Positions 50,185-59,016 of a stretch of DNA of 64,000 nucleotides are shown here, piece by piece. The position numbers and the translations under genes were made by a program. Source of the stretch: Nonomuraea sp. SYSU D8015. GTDB taxonomy: Bacteria > Actinomycetota > Actinomycetes > Streptosporangiales > Streptosporangiaceae. Position 1 is the first letter of the stretch; every line of letters starts with the position of its first letter. The notes under the pieces were generated by a model. The model ran no database searches. It saw only the letters and a program-made list of their open reading frames with translations, and was not told the DNA's origin. The stretch covers positions 248,001-312,000 of the forward strand of contig NZ_VJYI01000007.1 in the NCBI RefSeq assembly GCF_008065375.1, written 5' to 3'.

Positions 50185-51609
50185 CTAGCCCTTCACCACG
50201 CCGACGGGTGCGAGTTTGGCGATCTTGCGAGCCAGGCCCGCCCGGACGCAGGCGTCGACCACCGCGTCCAGATCCTTGTACGCCTGCGGCGTCTCCTCGG
50301 TCAGCCCGCGCGCCGACGCGCCGCGCACGGCGATCCCGGCACGCGCCAGCTCGGCCCGCAGCGCGGCGGCCCTCGTGGTCTTGACCGCCTGGTGGCGGCT
50401 CAGCCGGCGACCGGCGCCGTGGCACGCCGAGGCGAACGCCGGCGCTCCCGGCACCCCGGCCAGCACGTACGAGCCCACCCCCATCGACCCCGGCACGAGC
50501 ACCGGCTGCCCCACCGGCCGCAGGTCGGGCGGCAGGTCCGCGTGGCCGGGCGGCAGGGCCAGCGTCGCGCCCTTGCGGTGCACGCACAACCGCCGGGCGC
50601 CGCCGTCCACCTGGTGAGTTTCGAGCTTGGCGAGATTGTGCGACACGTCGTACAGCAGGCTCAGGTCGCCGTGGCCCGTGGCGCGGTCGAAGGCCTCGCG
50701 GGCGGCCTGGCCGAGCAGTTGCCGGTTGGCCCTGCCGTAGTTGGCGGCCGCCGCCATCGCCGCGAGGTAGGCCCGCCCCTCGTGCGACTCGACCGGGGCG
50801 CAGGCCAGCTGCCGGTCGGGCACGCTGATGCCGTATCTGGTCATCGCCGCCTGCATGGTATTCACGGCGTCGGTGCAGATCTGGTGGCCCAGCCCGCGCG
50901 ACCCCGTGTGGATCATCACGCAGACCCGGCCCGGCCACAGCCCGTACACCTCGGCGATCTCCTCGTCGTACACGTCGGCGACGGCCTCGACCTCCAGGAA
51001 GTGGTTGCCCGAGCCGAGGCTGCCGACCTGTCGCAGCCCGCGCTCCCGCGCACGGGAGCCGATCCCGGCCGGATCGGCGTCGGCCACCGCGCCGCGGTCC
51101 TCGCAGTGCTCCAGGTCGCCGGGCTCGCCGTGGCCCCGTTCGACGGCGTACCCGGCGCCGCCGGCGAGGATCTCCTCCAGCTCGCCCTGGCTGTGCAGCC
51201 GCCACACCGCGCCCTTGCCCATGCCGCGCGGGATGGACACGTCGAGGGCGTCCATCAGCCTGGTCAGGCGCGGCCGCAGGTCGTCCACGTGCAGATCGGC
51301 GAGCAGCAGCCGGACGCCGCAGGAGATGTCGAACCCCACCCCGCCCGGCGAGACCACCCCGCCCGCGGCCACGTCGGTGGCCGCCACGCCGCCGATCGGG
51401 AACCCGTACCCCCAGTGCATGTCGGGCATCGCGTACGCGGCCTCCACGATCCCGGGCAGCGTGGCCACCGCCGCGACCTGGGCCAGCGCCTGATCCTCCG
51501 ACGGGTCCGGCAGCAGCTCCTTGGTCGCGAAGATCACGCCGGGCACCCGCATGCCGCCCTCGGGCTCGATCCGCCACCGGTACGGCCGCTCCTCGACCAG
51601 TTGCACCAT
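50185..51609 (-). CDS. rtcB: RNA-splicing ligase RtcB
   Basis: This is a 474-aa RtcB. It contains the metal-binding DISCGVR, SLGSGNHFLEV, HTGSRGLGHQ and YDVSHN. It also has HRKGATLALPPG, PGSMGVGSYVL, and CHGAGR with the His that forms the GMP adduct. It joins RNA 2',3'-cyclic-phosphate (or 3'-phosphate) ends to 5'-OH ends, in repair or processing. The ATG at 51609 is preferred over an upstream frame that lacks family sequence. The archease gene is directly convergent. Confidence 0.96.
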   Translation of the reverse strand: MVQLVEERPYRWRIEPEGGMRVPGVIFATKELLPDPSEDQALAQVAAVATLPGIVEAAYAMPDMHWGYGFPIGGVAATDVAAGGVVSPGGVGFDISCGVRLLLADLHVDDLRPRLTRLMDALDVSIPRGMGKGAVWRLHSQGELEEILAGGAGYAVERGHGEPGDLEHCEDRGAVADADPAGIGSRARERGLRQVGSLGSGNHFLEVEAVADVYDEEIAEVYGLWPGRVCVMIHTGSRGLGHQICTDAVNTMQAAMTRYGISVPDRQLACAPVESHEGRAYLAAMAAAANYGRANRQLLGQAAREAFDRATGHGDLSLLYDVSHNLAKLETHQVDGGARRLCVHRKGATLALPPGHADLPPDLRPVGQPVLVPGSMGVGSYVLAGVPGAPAFASACHGAGRRLSRHQAVKTTRAAALRAELARAGIAVRGASARGLTEETPQAYKDLDAVVDACVRAGLARKIAKLAPVGVVKG

Positions 51610-51676
51610 CACGGTCACCTTGCCGTCTCGCTCTCCCGCCCCGCCTACCCCACGCACCCGCCGGGGAACGCCTCAG

Positions 51677-52282
51677 ATGCCCGGTGAGCCCGTTCTCCGC
51701 CTGACCGGCGTGGGCGCGATGAACTCCCCGCGCTACTGCCCCGCCGGGCTGCTGGTCAGCTGGCGCGGACACCGGGTCCTGCTGGACGGGGACGACGAGG
51801 CCGGGGCGTCCGGCCGGCTCGACGCCTGGCTGGTCTGCGACGAGCGCGCCGAGCTGATGCCCGCCATCCGGCGTGCCGCACGGGCGCTGGGGCTGACGGC
51901 GGCGGTCGCCGCCTACGACGCGGCAGGTGTGGAGATCGAGCCGCTGCCGGTCGCCCACACCTCCCATCCCACCTACGGCTATCTGATCCGGACCGCTCGT
52001 GCCCGGGCCGTCTGGGCGCCGGAATTCTGGGCCTTCCCTGAATGGGCGGCCGGCGCGGACCTGATGTTCGCCGACGCCGCCGGCTGGAACCGGCCGATCC
52101 GCTTCGCCGGTGGCGTGGGCGGGCACGCCGACGTCCATCAGGTCGCGCGGGACGCCCGCGATCGCCGAGTGGGGAGGCTGGTCTTCGCTCACATCGGCCG
52201 CCCCTCCATCCGGGCGATCGACGGAGGCGCGCTGCCCCCGTACGGGGAGTGGGGGGTTGACGGGCGCGCCTACCGCCTGTGA
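51677..52282 (+). CDS. Protein with a degenerate MBL-like fold
   Basis: This 201-aa protein starts with LTGVGAMNSPRYCPAGLLVSWRGHRVLLDGDDE, the first strands of metallo-beta-lactamase-fold proteins of the PhnP/RNase Z type. The HxHxDH metal motif is missing. A weak His pair is seen in AHTSHPTYGY, and GGVGGHADVHQVARD and LVFAHIGRPSIRAID follow. It may be a non-catalytic or unusual member. It is divergent from rtcB. Function is unknown. Confidence 0.65.
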   Translation: MPGEPVLRLTGVGAMNSPRYCPAGLLVSWRGHRVLLDGDDEAGASGRLDAWLVCDERAELMPAIRRAARALGLTAAVAAYDAAGVEIEPLPVAHTSHPTYGYLIRTARARAVWAPEFWAFPEWAAGADLMFADAAGWNRPIRFAGGVGGHADVHQVARDARDRRVGRLVFAHIGRPSIRAIDGGALPPYGEWGVDGRAYRL

Positions 52283-52289
52283 ACGTCCA

Positions 52290-52727
52290 TCAGGACGGTG
52301 CGTACACCCGGTGGACGAACTCGGCGAGCTTGTTGTCCGGCAGCTCCTTCGCCAGGTCGGACTCGCTGACCATGCCGACGATCCGGTGGTTGTCGATCAC
52401 CGGCAGGCGCTTGATCTGGTGCTGCTCCATCTTCTGCAGCGCCTCTTCGACACTGCTGTGGGCGTCGACCCACACCAGCCCGCGGGCGAGCTCGCCCGCC
52501 GTGGTCCGGTCGAGGTCCTTGCCCTCGGCACAGCACTTGATCACGATGTCCCGGTCGGTGATGATGCCCTTCAGCCGGTCGTCCTCCCCGCAGATCGGGA
52601 GTGCGCCGACCGACAGGTCCCGCATCATCTGCGACGCCCTGCGCAGGCTGTCGCGCTCACCAATGCACTCGGCACCTTGGTGCATCACGTCCTGGACGCT
52701 CTTGCCGATTCCTTGTGTGCCACCCAT
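52290..52727 (-). CDS. CBS-domain protein
   Basis: This is a 145-aa protein made of two CBS domains. CBS1 has VQDVMHQGAECIGERDSLRRASQMMRDLSVGALPICGEDDRLKGIITDRDI. CBS2 has HSSVEEALQKMEQHQIKRLPVIDNHRIVGMVSESDL. Such proteins bind adenosine nucleotides and sense energy state. No fused effector domain exists. Confidence 0.93.
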   Translation of the reverse strand: MGGTQGIGKSVQDVMHQGAECIGERDSLRRASQMMRDLSVGALPICGEDDRLKGIITDRDIVIKCCAEGKDLDRTTAGELARGLVWVDAHSSVEEALQKMEQHQIKRLPVIDNHRIVGMVSESDLAKELPDNKLAEFVHRVYAPS

Positions 52728-52870
52728 GTGGGCCTCCCGAAAGTGCTGGATGAAGTGTCCTTACGGCGCCCCTACCCACCAGATGGGAGATCAGTAGTAG
52801 GACCGCTCCCCGACGCATATCAGCGGTGACCAGCGGATATGCATCTGGCATGCGGTCGTGACCTGGGGGG

Positions 52871-54388
52871 TTGGTGTCCGCACGGGGGGTGGGGGTAGTG
52901 GGTCGGCTCTGGATGTCGTTCCGGGAGTCCACGGTGACGATTCTGCGTCCGCGTACGCCGCGTTCGCCGGCTTCCGCCAGTCGGCGGCGGTCGCTGTGGG
53001 CGCGCCCGGGGGCGCTGCTCGCGCTGGTGAGCGTCCTGTACGGCGTGGCGCAACTGGTGCTCGTCTCGCCGCACCTGGGGATCGGGTGGGACGAGACGGT
53101 GTACGCCAGCCAGGTGTCGCCGCACGCGCCGCCCGCGGTGTTCAGCGCGCCGCGGGCGCGGGGCGTGCCGCTGCTGGTCGCGCCGGTGGTGGCGGTGACC
53201 GACTCGGTGTTCGCGCTGCGGATGTACCTGACGGTGGTGTCCTCGGCGGCGTTGTTCTGCGCGTTCGCCGTGTGGCTGCGGATCCGGGACGATCACGTGG
53301 TGCCGCTGGCCGCCCTGCTGTTCGGCGCCTGCTGGCTGTCGCTGTTCTACGGCAACGAGGCCATGCCCAACCTGTACGTCGCGCTCGCCGCCGTCGCGGC
53401 CGCCGGCCTCGTCGTCCTGGCCGAGCGCTCCCGTATCGCGCCGGTGGGCCTCGCGGTGGCGCTGGCCGTCATGTCGCTGATGCGGCCGTCCGACGCGCTG
53501 GTCGCCGCGGTCGCACTGGCCGCCGGGGCGCTCGCGCTCCTGCGCCGGCGGCGGATCGCCGTGCTGGCCGGGCTCGCGGCCGGGCTCGCCGTGGGGTGGG
53601 GTCAGTGGGCGATCGAGGCGGAGCAGCGCTTCGGCGGGTTCTTCCCCCGGCTCCGGGACGCGGGCGAGCACAACGCCACCGGATGGAGCCTGACGATCGT
53701 CGAGCACGCGCGGGCGCTGGACGGGCCCACGTTGTGCCGGTTCGGCGCGGACTGCGGTCCGGTCTCGCCGGTGGCGCTGATCTGGTGGCTGGCCATCCCG
53801 GTGATGGCCCTGCTGGGGCTGTGGTCGGTACGGCGGAGCCCGCACCTGCCCCCGCTCCTGCTGGCCACGGGCACCGCGCTGGCGCTGGGGCTGCCGTACC
53901 TGTTCTACGTGGACTACGCGGCGCCGCGCTTCCTCATGCCGGTCTACGCGCTGCTGTCGCTGCCGGTGGCGCAGGCCGCGGTGACGGGTCTGCGGCTTCG
54001 CCGCCCTCTGGTGGCCGCGGGCGTGGTCGCCGGGCTGCTGGCCCATTTGGTGCTGCAGGGCGCGTACGCGTACGGCCTGGCGGCGGCCAACGGTCGCGAC
54101 CGGGAGCAGATCGGTCGCGCCGCGGCTGAGCTGCGCCGCATGGGGGTGCGCCCGCCCTGCATGATCTACGGCCAGTCGGGTGTGCAGATCGGCTACCTGC
54201 TCGGGTGCGACTCCCAGGGGGTCATCCAGCGGTTCGCCGAGCAGACGCCGTCCCGCATCCGCACGGCGCTGCGGGACGGGGCGCAGGTGGTCGTCGTCTA
54301 CAAGGGTCTGGACCTTCCCTCGTACATGGCGACCTGGGACAGGACGGACCTGCCCGGACCGTGGTCGGCCCGCTTCGCCCGGCGGTGA
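52871..54388 (+). CDS. GT-C-fold membrane glycosyltransferase-like protein
   Basis: This 505-aa protein has about ten to twelve membrane helices. The first outer loop carries GIGWDETVYASQ, with the acidic Asp-Glu pair used for catalysis in GT-C (GT39/GT83-like) transferases of polyprenyl-phosphate sugars. The C-terminal 110 residues are extracytoplasmic (LRRMGVRPPCMIYGQSGVQIGYLLGCDSQ). It may glycosylate lipids or envelope polymers. The start is uncertain (TTG at 52871 after GGGGGG, or ATG at 52913). Confidence 0.75.
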   Translation: MVSARGVGVVGRLWMSFRESTVTILRPRTPRSPASASRRRSLWARPGALLALVSVLYGVAQLVLVSPHLGIGWDETVYASQVSPHAPPAVFSAPRARGVPLLVAPVVAVTDSVFALRMYLTVVSSAALFCAFAVWLRIRDDHVVPLAALLFGACWLSLFYGNEAMPNLYVALAAVAAAGLVVLAERSRIAPVGLAVALAVMSLMRPSDALVAAVALAAGALALLRRRRIAVLAGLAAGLAVGWGQWAIEAEQRFGGFFPRLRDAGEHNATGWSLTIVEHARALDGPTLCRFGADCGPVSPVALIWWLAIPVMALLGLWSVRRSPHLPPLLLATGTALALGLPYLFYVDYAAPRFLMPVYALLSLPVAQAAVTGLRLRRPLVAAGVVAGLLAHLVLQGAYAYGLAAANGRDREQIGRAAAELRRMGVRPPCMIYGQSGVQIGYLLGCDSQGVIQRFAEQTPSRIRTALRDGAQVVVVYKGLDLPSYMATWDRTDLPGPWSARFARR

Positions 54389-54389
54389 G

Positions 54390-54701
54390 CTATGGGGCGC
54401 CGCCCTGGCGGATCACTAGCTGGTTGCTGACGTCCACGACACCGGGGGTGTCCCAGGCGTCGTCACCCGCCGCGCGCTTGGCCAGCCAGCTGTCCACGTC
54501 GCCGCCCAGGATGACCACCCGCTGCTTGACGTCCACCCGGATGTCGGCGTCCTTGGTGTGCGGGTTGTCCCGCAGCCGGTCGACCAGCTGGGACTTGATC
54601 TCCCGGTCGCTCGGCTCGGCGGGCGGCCGCGGCTGGCTCCACCAGCCGTAGTAGTACCGCTCCGGGGGATAGCTCCAGGCCGGGAACGGAGCCGGATACA
54701 T
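54390..54701 (-). CDS. BON-domain protein
   Basis: This 103-aa protein has a Tyr/Pro/Trp-rich first 30 residues and then a BON domain (DREIKSQLVDRLRDNPHTKDADIRVDVKQRVVILGGDVDSWLAKRAAGDDAWDTPGVVDVSNQL). BON domains are usually associated with membranes or envelope stress proteins. No signal peptide is present. It converges with the GT-C gene, 1 nt apart. Confidence 0.85.
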   Translation of the reverse strand: MYPAPFPAWSYPPERYYYGWWSQPRPPAEPSDREIKSQLVDRLRDNPHTKDADIRVDVKQRVVILGGDVDSWLAKRAAGDDAWDTPGVVDVSNQLVIRQGGAP

Positions 54702-54753
54702 GGCAACCTCCTCGTGGTCGTGACCATCGCCTACCCGTCGAGGAGCCGGGCTA

Positions 54754-55722
54754 TCAGCGCATGTCCACGGCCAGCAGGTCGTCCTCCCAGGTGGCCGTGG
54801 ACCCGAGGTCCGCGCACGCCTTGACGAAGCGCTCGCCCAGCCATGCGCGCTCCCGGCCGTCGGCCAGGAGGGTGCGGCAGTAGTCGAGCTTGAGCGGCAC
54901 GGCCCGCAGCCGGACCGGGCCGAGCTCGTCGACCGTCACCAGGAACAGGAACGACAGGTCGTTGCGCAGCTCCGGGTCCACGACGTAGTCGTCGAGGAAG
55001 TCGCCGAGGTCGAAGAGGACCGGCGGCGCCACGCCGTGGGCCACGTGCGCGGAGTGGCCCGCGACCAGCGTCGCACCGGACTCGACGAGGGCCGCCGCCG
55101 CCGAGCGGATGTAGGGGAGGGGCGCATCCGTCATGTTGGGCCCCCAGTGGGGCGTGACCAGGACGGCGTCCGTTTCGGCACGCATGTCCGCCACCGTGTC
55201 GGTCACCCAGGACGGCACGCCGGAGGCCAGATCGGCGTACGCCACGCCCGGCCGGTCGGGACGGGCCGCGAAGTCCATCGGATGATCGGTCACGCCGATG
55301 ACGGCGAAGCGCAGCCCGCGGACGGCGAGCACGATCGGCCGCCGCGCCTCGGCCTCGTCGGCGCCGGCCCCCACCGCCTGGATCTCCACGCGCTCGAGGT
55401 GCGCGCGGGTGTCCAGGAGCGCGTCGTAGCCGTAGTCGAGGGCGTGGTTGTTGGCCAGGGTGACGCAGCGTACGCCGAGCTCGGCGAGCAGGTCGGCGGC
55501 CTGTGGCGGGGCGCGGAAATGGAACGGCTTGCCGGGCGCGGCCCACGGGGTGCCCCGGTCGGAGAGGCAGCATTCGAGGTTGAGCAGCACCGCGTCGGCC
55601 TCGGAGAGGTGCGCGCGGACGCCGTCCGAGACGTACGCGCCCGGATCCGTGGACATGGCCAGCAGGTCCGCGACGCCGCGGCCGAGCATCGTGTCACCCG
55701 CCAGCGCGAGCGTGGCAGTCAC
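54754..55722 (-). CDS. CapA-family protein (metallophosphatase-like)
   Basis: This 322-aa protein is of the CapA/PgsA family with a calcineurin-like fold. Metal and active-site motifs are LAGDTMLGRG, LNLECCLSDRG, LANNHALDYG, TPHWGPN and AGHSAHVAHG. Family members take part in poly-gamma-glutamate synthesis or act as phosphodiesterases; here there are no capBC genes nearby, and no signal peptide. The GTG at 55722 has GGGGG 5 nt upstream. Confidence 0.85.
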   Translation of the reverse strand: MTATLALAGDTMLGRGVADLLAMSTDPGAYVSDGVRAHLSEADAVLLNLECCLSDRGTPWAAPGKPFHFRAPPQAADLLAELGVRCVTLANNHALDYGYDALLDTRAHLERVEIQAVGAGADEAEARRPIVLAVRGLRFAVIGVTDHPMDFAARPDRPGVAYADLASGVPSWVTDTVADMRAETDAVLVTPHWGPNMTDAPLPYIRSAAAALVESGATLVAGHSAHVAHGVAPPVLFDLGDFLDDYVVDPELRNDLSFLFLVTVDELGPVRLRAVPLKLDYCRTLLADGRERAWLGERFVKACADLGSTATWEDDLLAVDMR

Positions 55723-55838
55723 ACGATCCCCCTGCCTCACCCTCACGCGCTCAAACGCCTCCGACCTGCCGCCCAACCGGCTACGGCCTCCCCACCCCCA
55801 CGCCGTGTCCCCTGGGCGAAGTGTCGTCAGACGGCGCC

Positions 55839-57026
55839 TCACCAAGCGACGTGGACGGCCTTGGGGCCGGTGTCGTTCCCTCCGCCGAACCACTCGATCT
55901 CCTCGACCGCTCCCCGGAGCTTGAGCCCGGGCAACCGCCGGGCCAGGGCGCCGAGGGCGGCCGCGAGCTCCACGCGCGCCAGAGGCGCCCCGAGGCAATA
56001 GTGCATGCCGTGTCCGAACACCAGGGACGGGCTGGAGCGCCGCTCCGGCCAGAACCGGTCGGGGTCGGCGAAGTGGGCGGGGTCGCGATGGGCCGCCTCC
56101 AGCCGGACCAGCACCATGTCACCCGCCCCGATCCGGACCCCGGCCAGCTCGAGCTCCTCCTGCGCGTAACGGGGAAAGGGCTCGCCGGTCCGCCCGGCCT
56201 GCATCCGCAGGATCTCCTCCACGACCGCGCCGATCTCCTCTCCCCCGGAGGACGCCAGAGCCGGCAGCCGTCCTTCCACCAGGAGACGGATGGCCCCTGT
56301 GGAGATGGCGTTGGAGGCCGTCTGGTAGCCGGCGGCGACGATGGTCGTGGTCATGGCGACGAGCTCGGCGTCGCTGAGCCGCCCGTCCTCCGCGTCCCGG
56401 ACCGTGACCAGGGCGCTGAGCAGGTCGTCCCCCGGGGCCTCCCGCTTGGCCGCGACCAGCTCCCCAGCGTAGGCGGTGAGCCGGCTCCACGCCTCGGCGG
56501 CCGCGGCCAGGTCCTCCTCCGCCCCGAAGAAGAAGTCCGCGGCGCCCGCGGCATCGGCCAGGTCGCGGAACCGTTCCCGATCGCCGATCGCCACCCCGAG
56601 GAGCTCGCCGATCACCGTGATCGAGAGCGGGGCGGCGAGTCCGGAGACGAGGTCGGCCGGTGGCCCGCCCTCCGCCAACGCCGCTACGTGGTCGTCGGCC
56701 AGCCGCTCGACCCGCGGCCGCAGCGCTCCGACGCCCCGCGGGCCGAACGCCTTCGACACGAGCCGGCGGAGCCGGGCATGAGCCTCACCGTCCTGGAACA
56801 AGGTGTCGTTCGCCGCCGTCTCGGCACCCGGCGGCGCCAGTCCGTACCTGCGATCGGACAGAGCTTGCGCGACCGCGTCGTAGGAGGTCGCCAACCAGGC
56901 CCGCCGCCCGTCCGGCGTGATCACGGGGGCCACGGGCGTGCGCTCGCGCAGCCGCGCGTACGCCGGCGGCGGCGCCATGGGGTCGGGCCGGTCGAAGGGC
57001 AGGACGGGAGGCGTCGTCTCACGCAC
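55839..57026 (-). CDS. Cytochrome P450
   Basis: This is a 395-aa bacterial class P450. The heme-ligand loop is FGHGMHYCLGAPLAR, the ExxR motif is EEILRM, and the I-helix reads IVAAGYQTASNA. The Thr of the oxygen-activating pair is kept, but the usual acidic residue before it is Gln. The GTG at 57026 was chosen for AAGGAG 5 nt upstream. No ferredoxin or reductase gene is adjacent. A weak LacI-type site lies upstream at 57113. Confidence 0.93.
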   Translation of the reverse strand: MRETTPPVLPFDRPDPMAPPPAYARLRERTPVAPVITPDGRRAWLATSYDAVAQALSDRRYGLAPPGAETAANDTLFQDGEAHARLRRLVSKAFGPRGVGALRPRVERLADDHVAALAEGGPPADLVSGLAAPLSITVIGELLGVAIGDRERFRDLADAAGAADFFFGAEEDLAAAAEAWSRLTAYAGELVAAKREAPGDDLLSALVTVRDAEDGRLSDAELVAMTTTIVAAGYQTASNAISTGAIRLLVEGRLPALASSGGEEIGAVVEEILRMQAGRTGEPFPRYAQEELELAGVRIGAGDMVLVRLEAAHRDPAHFADPDRFWPERRSSPSLVFGHGMHYCLGAPLARVELAAALGALARRLPGLKLRGAVEEIEWFGGGNDTGPKAVHVAW

Positions 57027-57112
57027 GGGGACTCCTTGCTCGCGGTGGCTTCCAGTCAAGACGTTGACGCCGCGTCAAGGTCAAGCCACAGCGATCCGGC
57101 CTGCGGCGAGAT

Positions 57113-57126
57113 GGGGATCGTTCCCA
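57113..57126. promoter_or_regulatory. Weak third copy of the LacI box
   Basis: GGGGATCGTTCCCA matches 10 of 12 core positions of the palindrome at 59005. It lies between the LacI gene stop and the P450 start and could link the P450 to the regulator, or be chance. Confidence 0.3.
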
Positions 57127-57153
57127 ACGCCGCTCGTTCGCCGGCCTCCTCTT

Positions 57154-58167
57154 TCAACGGGAGGGAGGCGCGGTGGTACGACCCACCACCAGCGAGCCGG
57201 ACAGCGCCTGGTGGTGATCCGGAGGTGTCTCGCCGTCCAGCAGGCGAACCACGGCATCGACGGCCCGGCTGCCGATGAGATCGATCGGCTGGCGCCAGTG
57301 GGTCAATCCGATCAGAGGGGTCGCGAGGTCCCCGATGCCGTCGTAGCCGGTGACCGACAGATCGCCTGGCACCGCGACATTGCGCAGCTGGAGCTGCTCC
57401 ATCAGGGCCACGGCGTGGCGGTCGCTCGGCGCCATCACGGCGGTGATCTCCCGACGCCGGAGAGTCTCCGTCGCCCACCTGCCCTCCGCGTCGTGAATCG
57501 GACCGTGGATCTCCATGACCCGCGCGCCACGCTGCCGCAGCCGCCGCGCCATGGCCGCCGTCCGCGGCGCCATCGTGATCGACTCGCTCTCCGCCACTGT
57601 GACCACAGCGACGTTGCGGTGTCCCAGGTCGACGAGGTGATCGGCGAGCGCCGCGCCGCCTTCCTCCTCGTCGCAGAACACGCTGGTGATGCTTTCGTGG
57701 GTCTCCGGACGCCCTGCGACGACCGTGGGCAGCCGCTTGGCGAACGGCACGATCTGCGCGGCCGGCAGGGCCCCACTGCACACGATCAGCGCCTCGACCT
57801 GCAGCATCATCAGAGTCTCCAGGGCGCGGTATTCGTCGGCGACGGCGAAGCGGCCGGATCCGGTCGCGGTCACCACCCGGTATCCGTGAAAGGCGGCGCG
57901 CTCTTGCATCGCGGTGAGCAGCGAGCCGTAGAAGGCGGTGGAGGCGTCGCGCACGAACGCCCCGACGGTATAGGTGCGGTGGGCCACCATGGCGCGCGCG
58001 ACCGCGTTGACGACGTAGCCGAGCTGCTCGGCCGCGATGAGCACCCGCTGCCGGGTCTCCTCCCTCACGCTGCCGCGTCCGGAGAAGACCCGCGAGACCA
58101 CGGACTTGGACACGCCCGCCCGGTTGGCCACATCGATGATCGTCGGGTTTCTGGTGCGCTCAACCAT
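57154..58167 (-). CDS. LacI-family transcriptional regulator of the ABC operon
   Basis: This is a 337-aa LacI regulator. The HTH is PTIIDVANRAGVSKSVVSRVFSGRGSVREETRQRVLIAAEQLGY, and the effector domain runs from VGAFVRDASTAFYGSLL to the end. The usual N-x-A-R hinge helix reads NAVARAMVAHRT. It overlaps the HAD gene by 8 nt and lies in an operon divergent from the sugar-type ABC transporter. Two good palindromes (58770 and 59005) flank the shared promoter region, so it probably controls both operons. Confidence 0.93.
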   Translation of the reverse strand: MVERTRNPTIIDVANRAGVSKSVVSRVFSGRGSVREETRQRVLIAAEQLGYVVNAVARAMVAHRTYTVGAFVRDASTAFYGSLLTAMQERAAFHGYRVVTATGSGRFAVADEYRALETLMMLQVEALIVCSGALPAAQIVPFAKRLPTVVAGRPETHESITSVFCDEEEGGAALADHLVDLGHRNVAVVTVAESESITMAPRTAAMARRLRQRGARVMEIHGPIHDAEGRWATETLRRREITAVMAPSDRHAVALMEQLQLRNVAVPGDLSVTGYDGIGDLATPLIGLTHWRQPIDLIGSRAVDAVVRLLDGETPPDHHQALSGSLVVGRTTAPPSR

Positions 58168-58795
58168 GGAGTACCCCTTCACGGGCGAGCACCTCGAGCG
58201 CCTCGCCACAGCCGGTCCACACGTGTGCCCGCCAGCCGTGCGTACGGGCGGCGGCGACGTTGACCGCTCGGTCGTCGAAGAAGACGACGCCCGATGGCGG
58301 GGGATGCAACGTCGCCTCAGCAGTCTTGTAGATCATCGGATCAGGCTTCAAGAGCCCGACGTCCGACGAGAAGATCAGTTTCTGGAAAGAGGCACTCCAG
58401 GGCGAGGCGCGCACCGCCGCCGCGAGCGACGCCGGCGCGTTGGACAGGACGGCAAGAGGTATGCCCCGGCCCGTCAATTCGGCGAGCAGGCGCGCTGCGC
58501 CGGCGGCGAGCCGCGCCCAGCCCGCGACGTCGGCCTGGTCAAGGCGTTCGACGAGCTCACTGTCGATCGAGCGCCCCAGCGCTCCGGCCGCTCCTCGCCA
58601 GTAGTCGTCCGCGGAGCCGCCCGCGTCGTAGGCGTCTCGGCCCGCCCAGTACGGGCCGGCGAGGATCTCCTCCGGAACGCCCAGGATCCGGGAGACATCA
58701 GCGATCGCCTGGCCGGAAGGGGACAGCACGCCGCCGAGATCGAAGACAACCAACGGCGACCCTACAGATTGGAAACGTTCCACATCTCTGAGCAT
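58160..58795 (-). CDS. HAD-superfamily phosphatase (YihX-like)
   Basis: This is a 211-aa HAD hydrolase of subfamily IA. Motif I is VVFDLGGVL with the nucleophilic Asp, motif II is AVLSNAP, motif III includes GLLKPDP, and motif IV is VVFFDDRAVNVAAA. The DLGGV variant resembles YihX, a sugar-1-phosphatase. It overlaps the LacI gene and shares control with the ABC transporter, so it could dephosphorylate an imported sugar phosphate. The ATG at 58795 is used; a TTG at 58753 is possible because an operator lies in the first codons. Confidence 0.82.
   Translation of the reverse strand: MLRDVERFQSVGSPLVVFDLGGVLSPSGQAIADVSRILGVPEEILAGPYWAGRDAYDAGGSADDYWRGAAGALGRSIDSELVERLDQADVAGWARLAAGAARLLAELTGRGIPLAVLSNAPASLAAAVRASPWSASFQKLIFSSDVGLLKPDPMIYKTAEATLHPPPSGVVFFDDRAVNVAAARTHGWRAHVWTGCGEALEVLAREGVLHG
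58770..58782. promoter_or_regulatory. LacI operator 1
   Basis: TGGAA-ACG-TTCCA is a perfect palindrome with a 3-bp centre, within the first codons of the HAD gene if the ATG start is right. Confidence 0.65.
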
Positions 58796-58984
58796 ATCGG
58801 GCGCGGACCGTCCGCCGTCCAGAGGCGCAATCGCGGCGATCCCGCACCTCGGTCGCCCAACGCGCGTCATAGCTGGTAAAGACAGGGTCCGGGCGGTGTT
58901 CAGCTGGCGGTAACCATCTCTGTGCCCCGCTCGCCCATGGGCGATTTCGGGCCCGGCACCCCCTTCCCATACCGGACAAAACAT

Positions 58985-59016
58985 GGGAATGTTGCCCCGT
59001 GATTGGGAACGTTCCC
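58985..59016. promoter_or_regulatory. LacI operator 2 with a degenerate half copy
   Basis: GGGAACGTTCCC (59005-59016) is a perfect 12-bp palindrome that overlaps codons 3-6 of the permease gene. A weaker GGGAATGTTGCCC (58985-58997) lies about 20 bp before it, in phase on the helix. Confidence 0.65.

Noticed and set aside
49646..52192. 848-aa open frame on the minus strand over archease and rtcB
   Set aside because: It runs through two certain genes in another frame and has repetitive, compositionally biased sequence.
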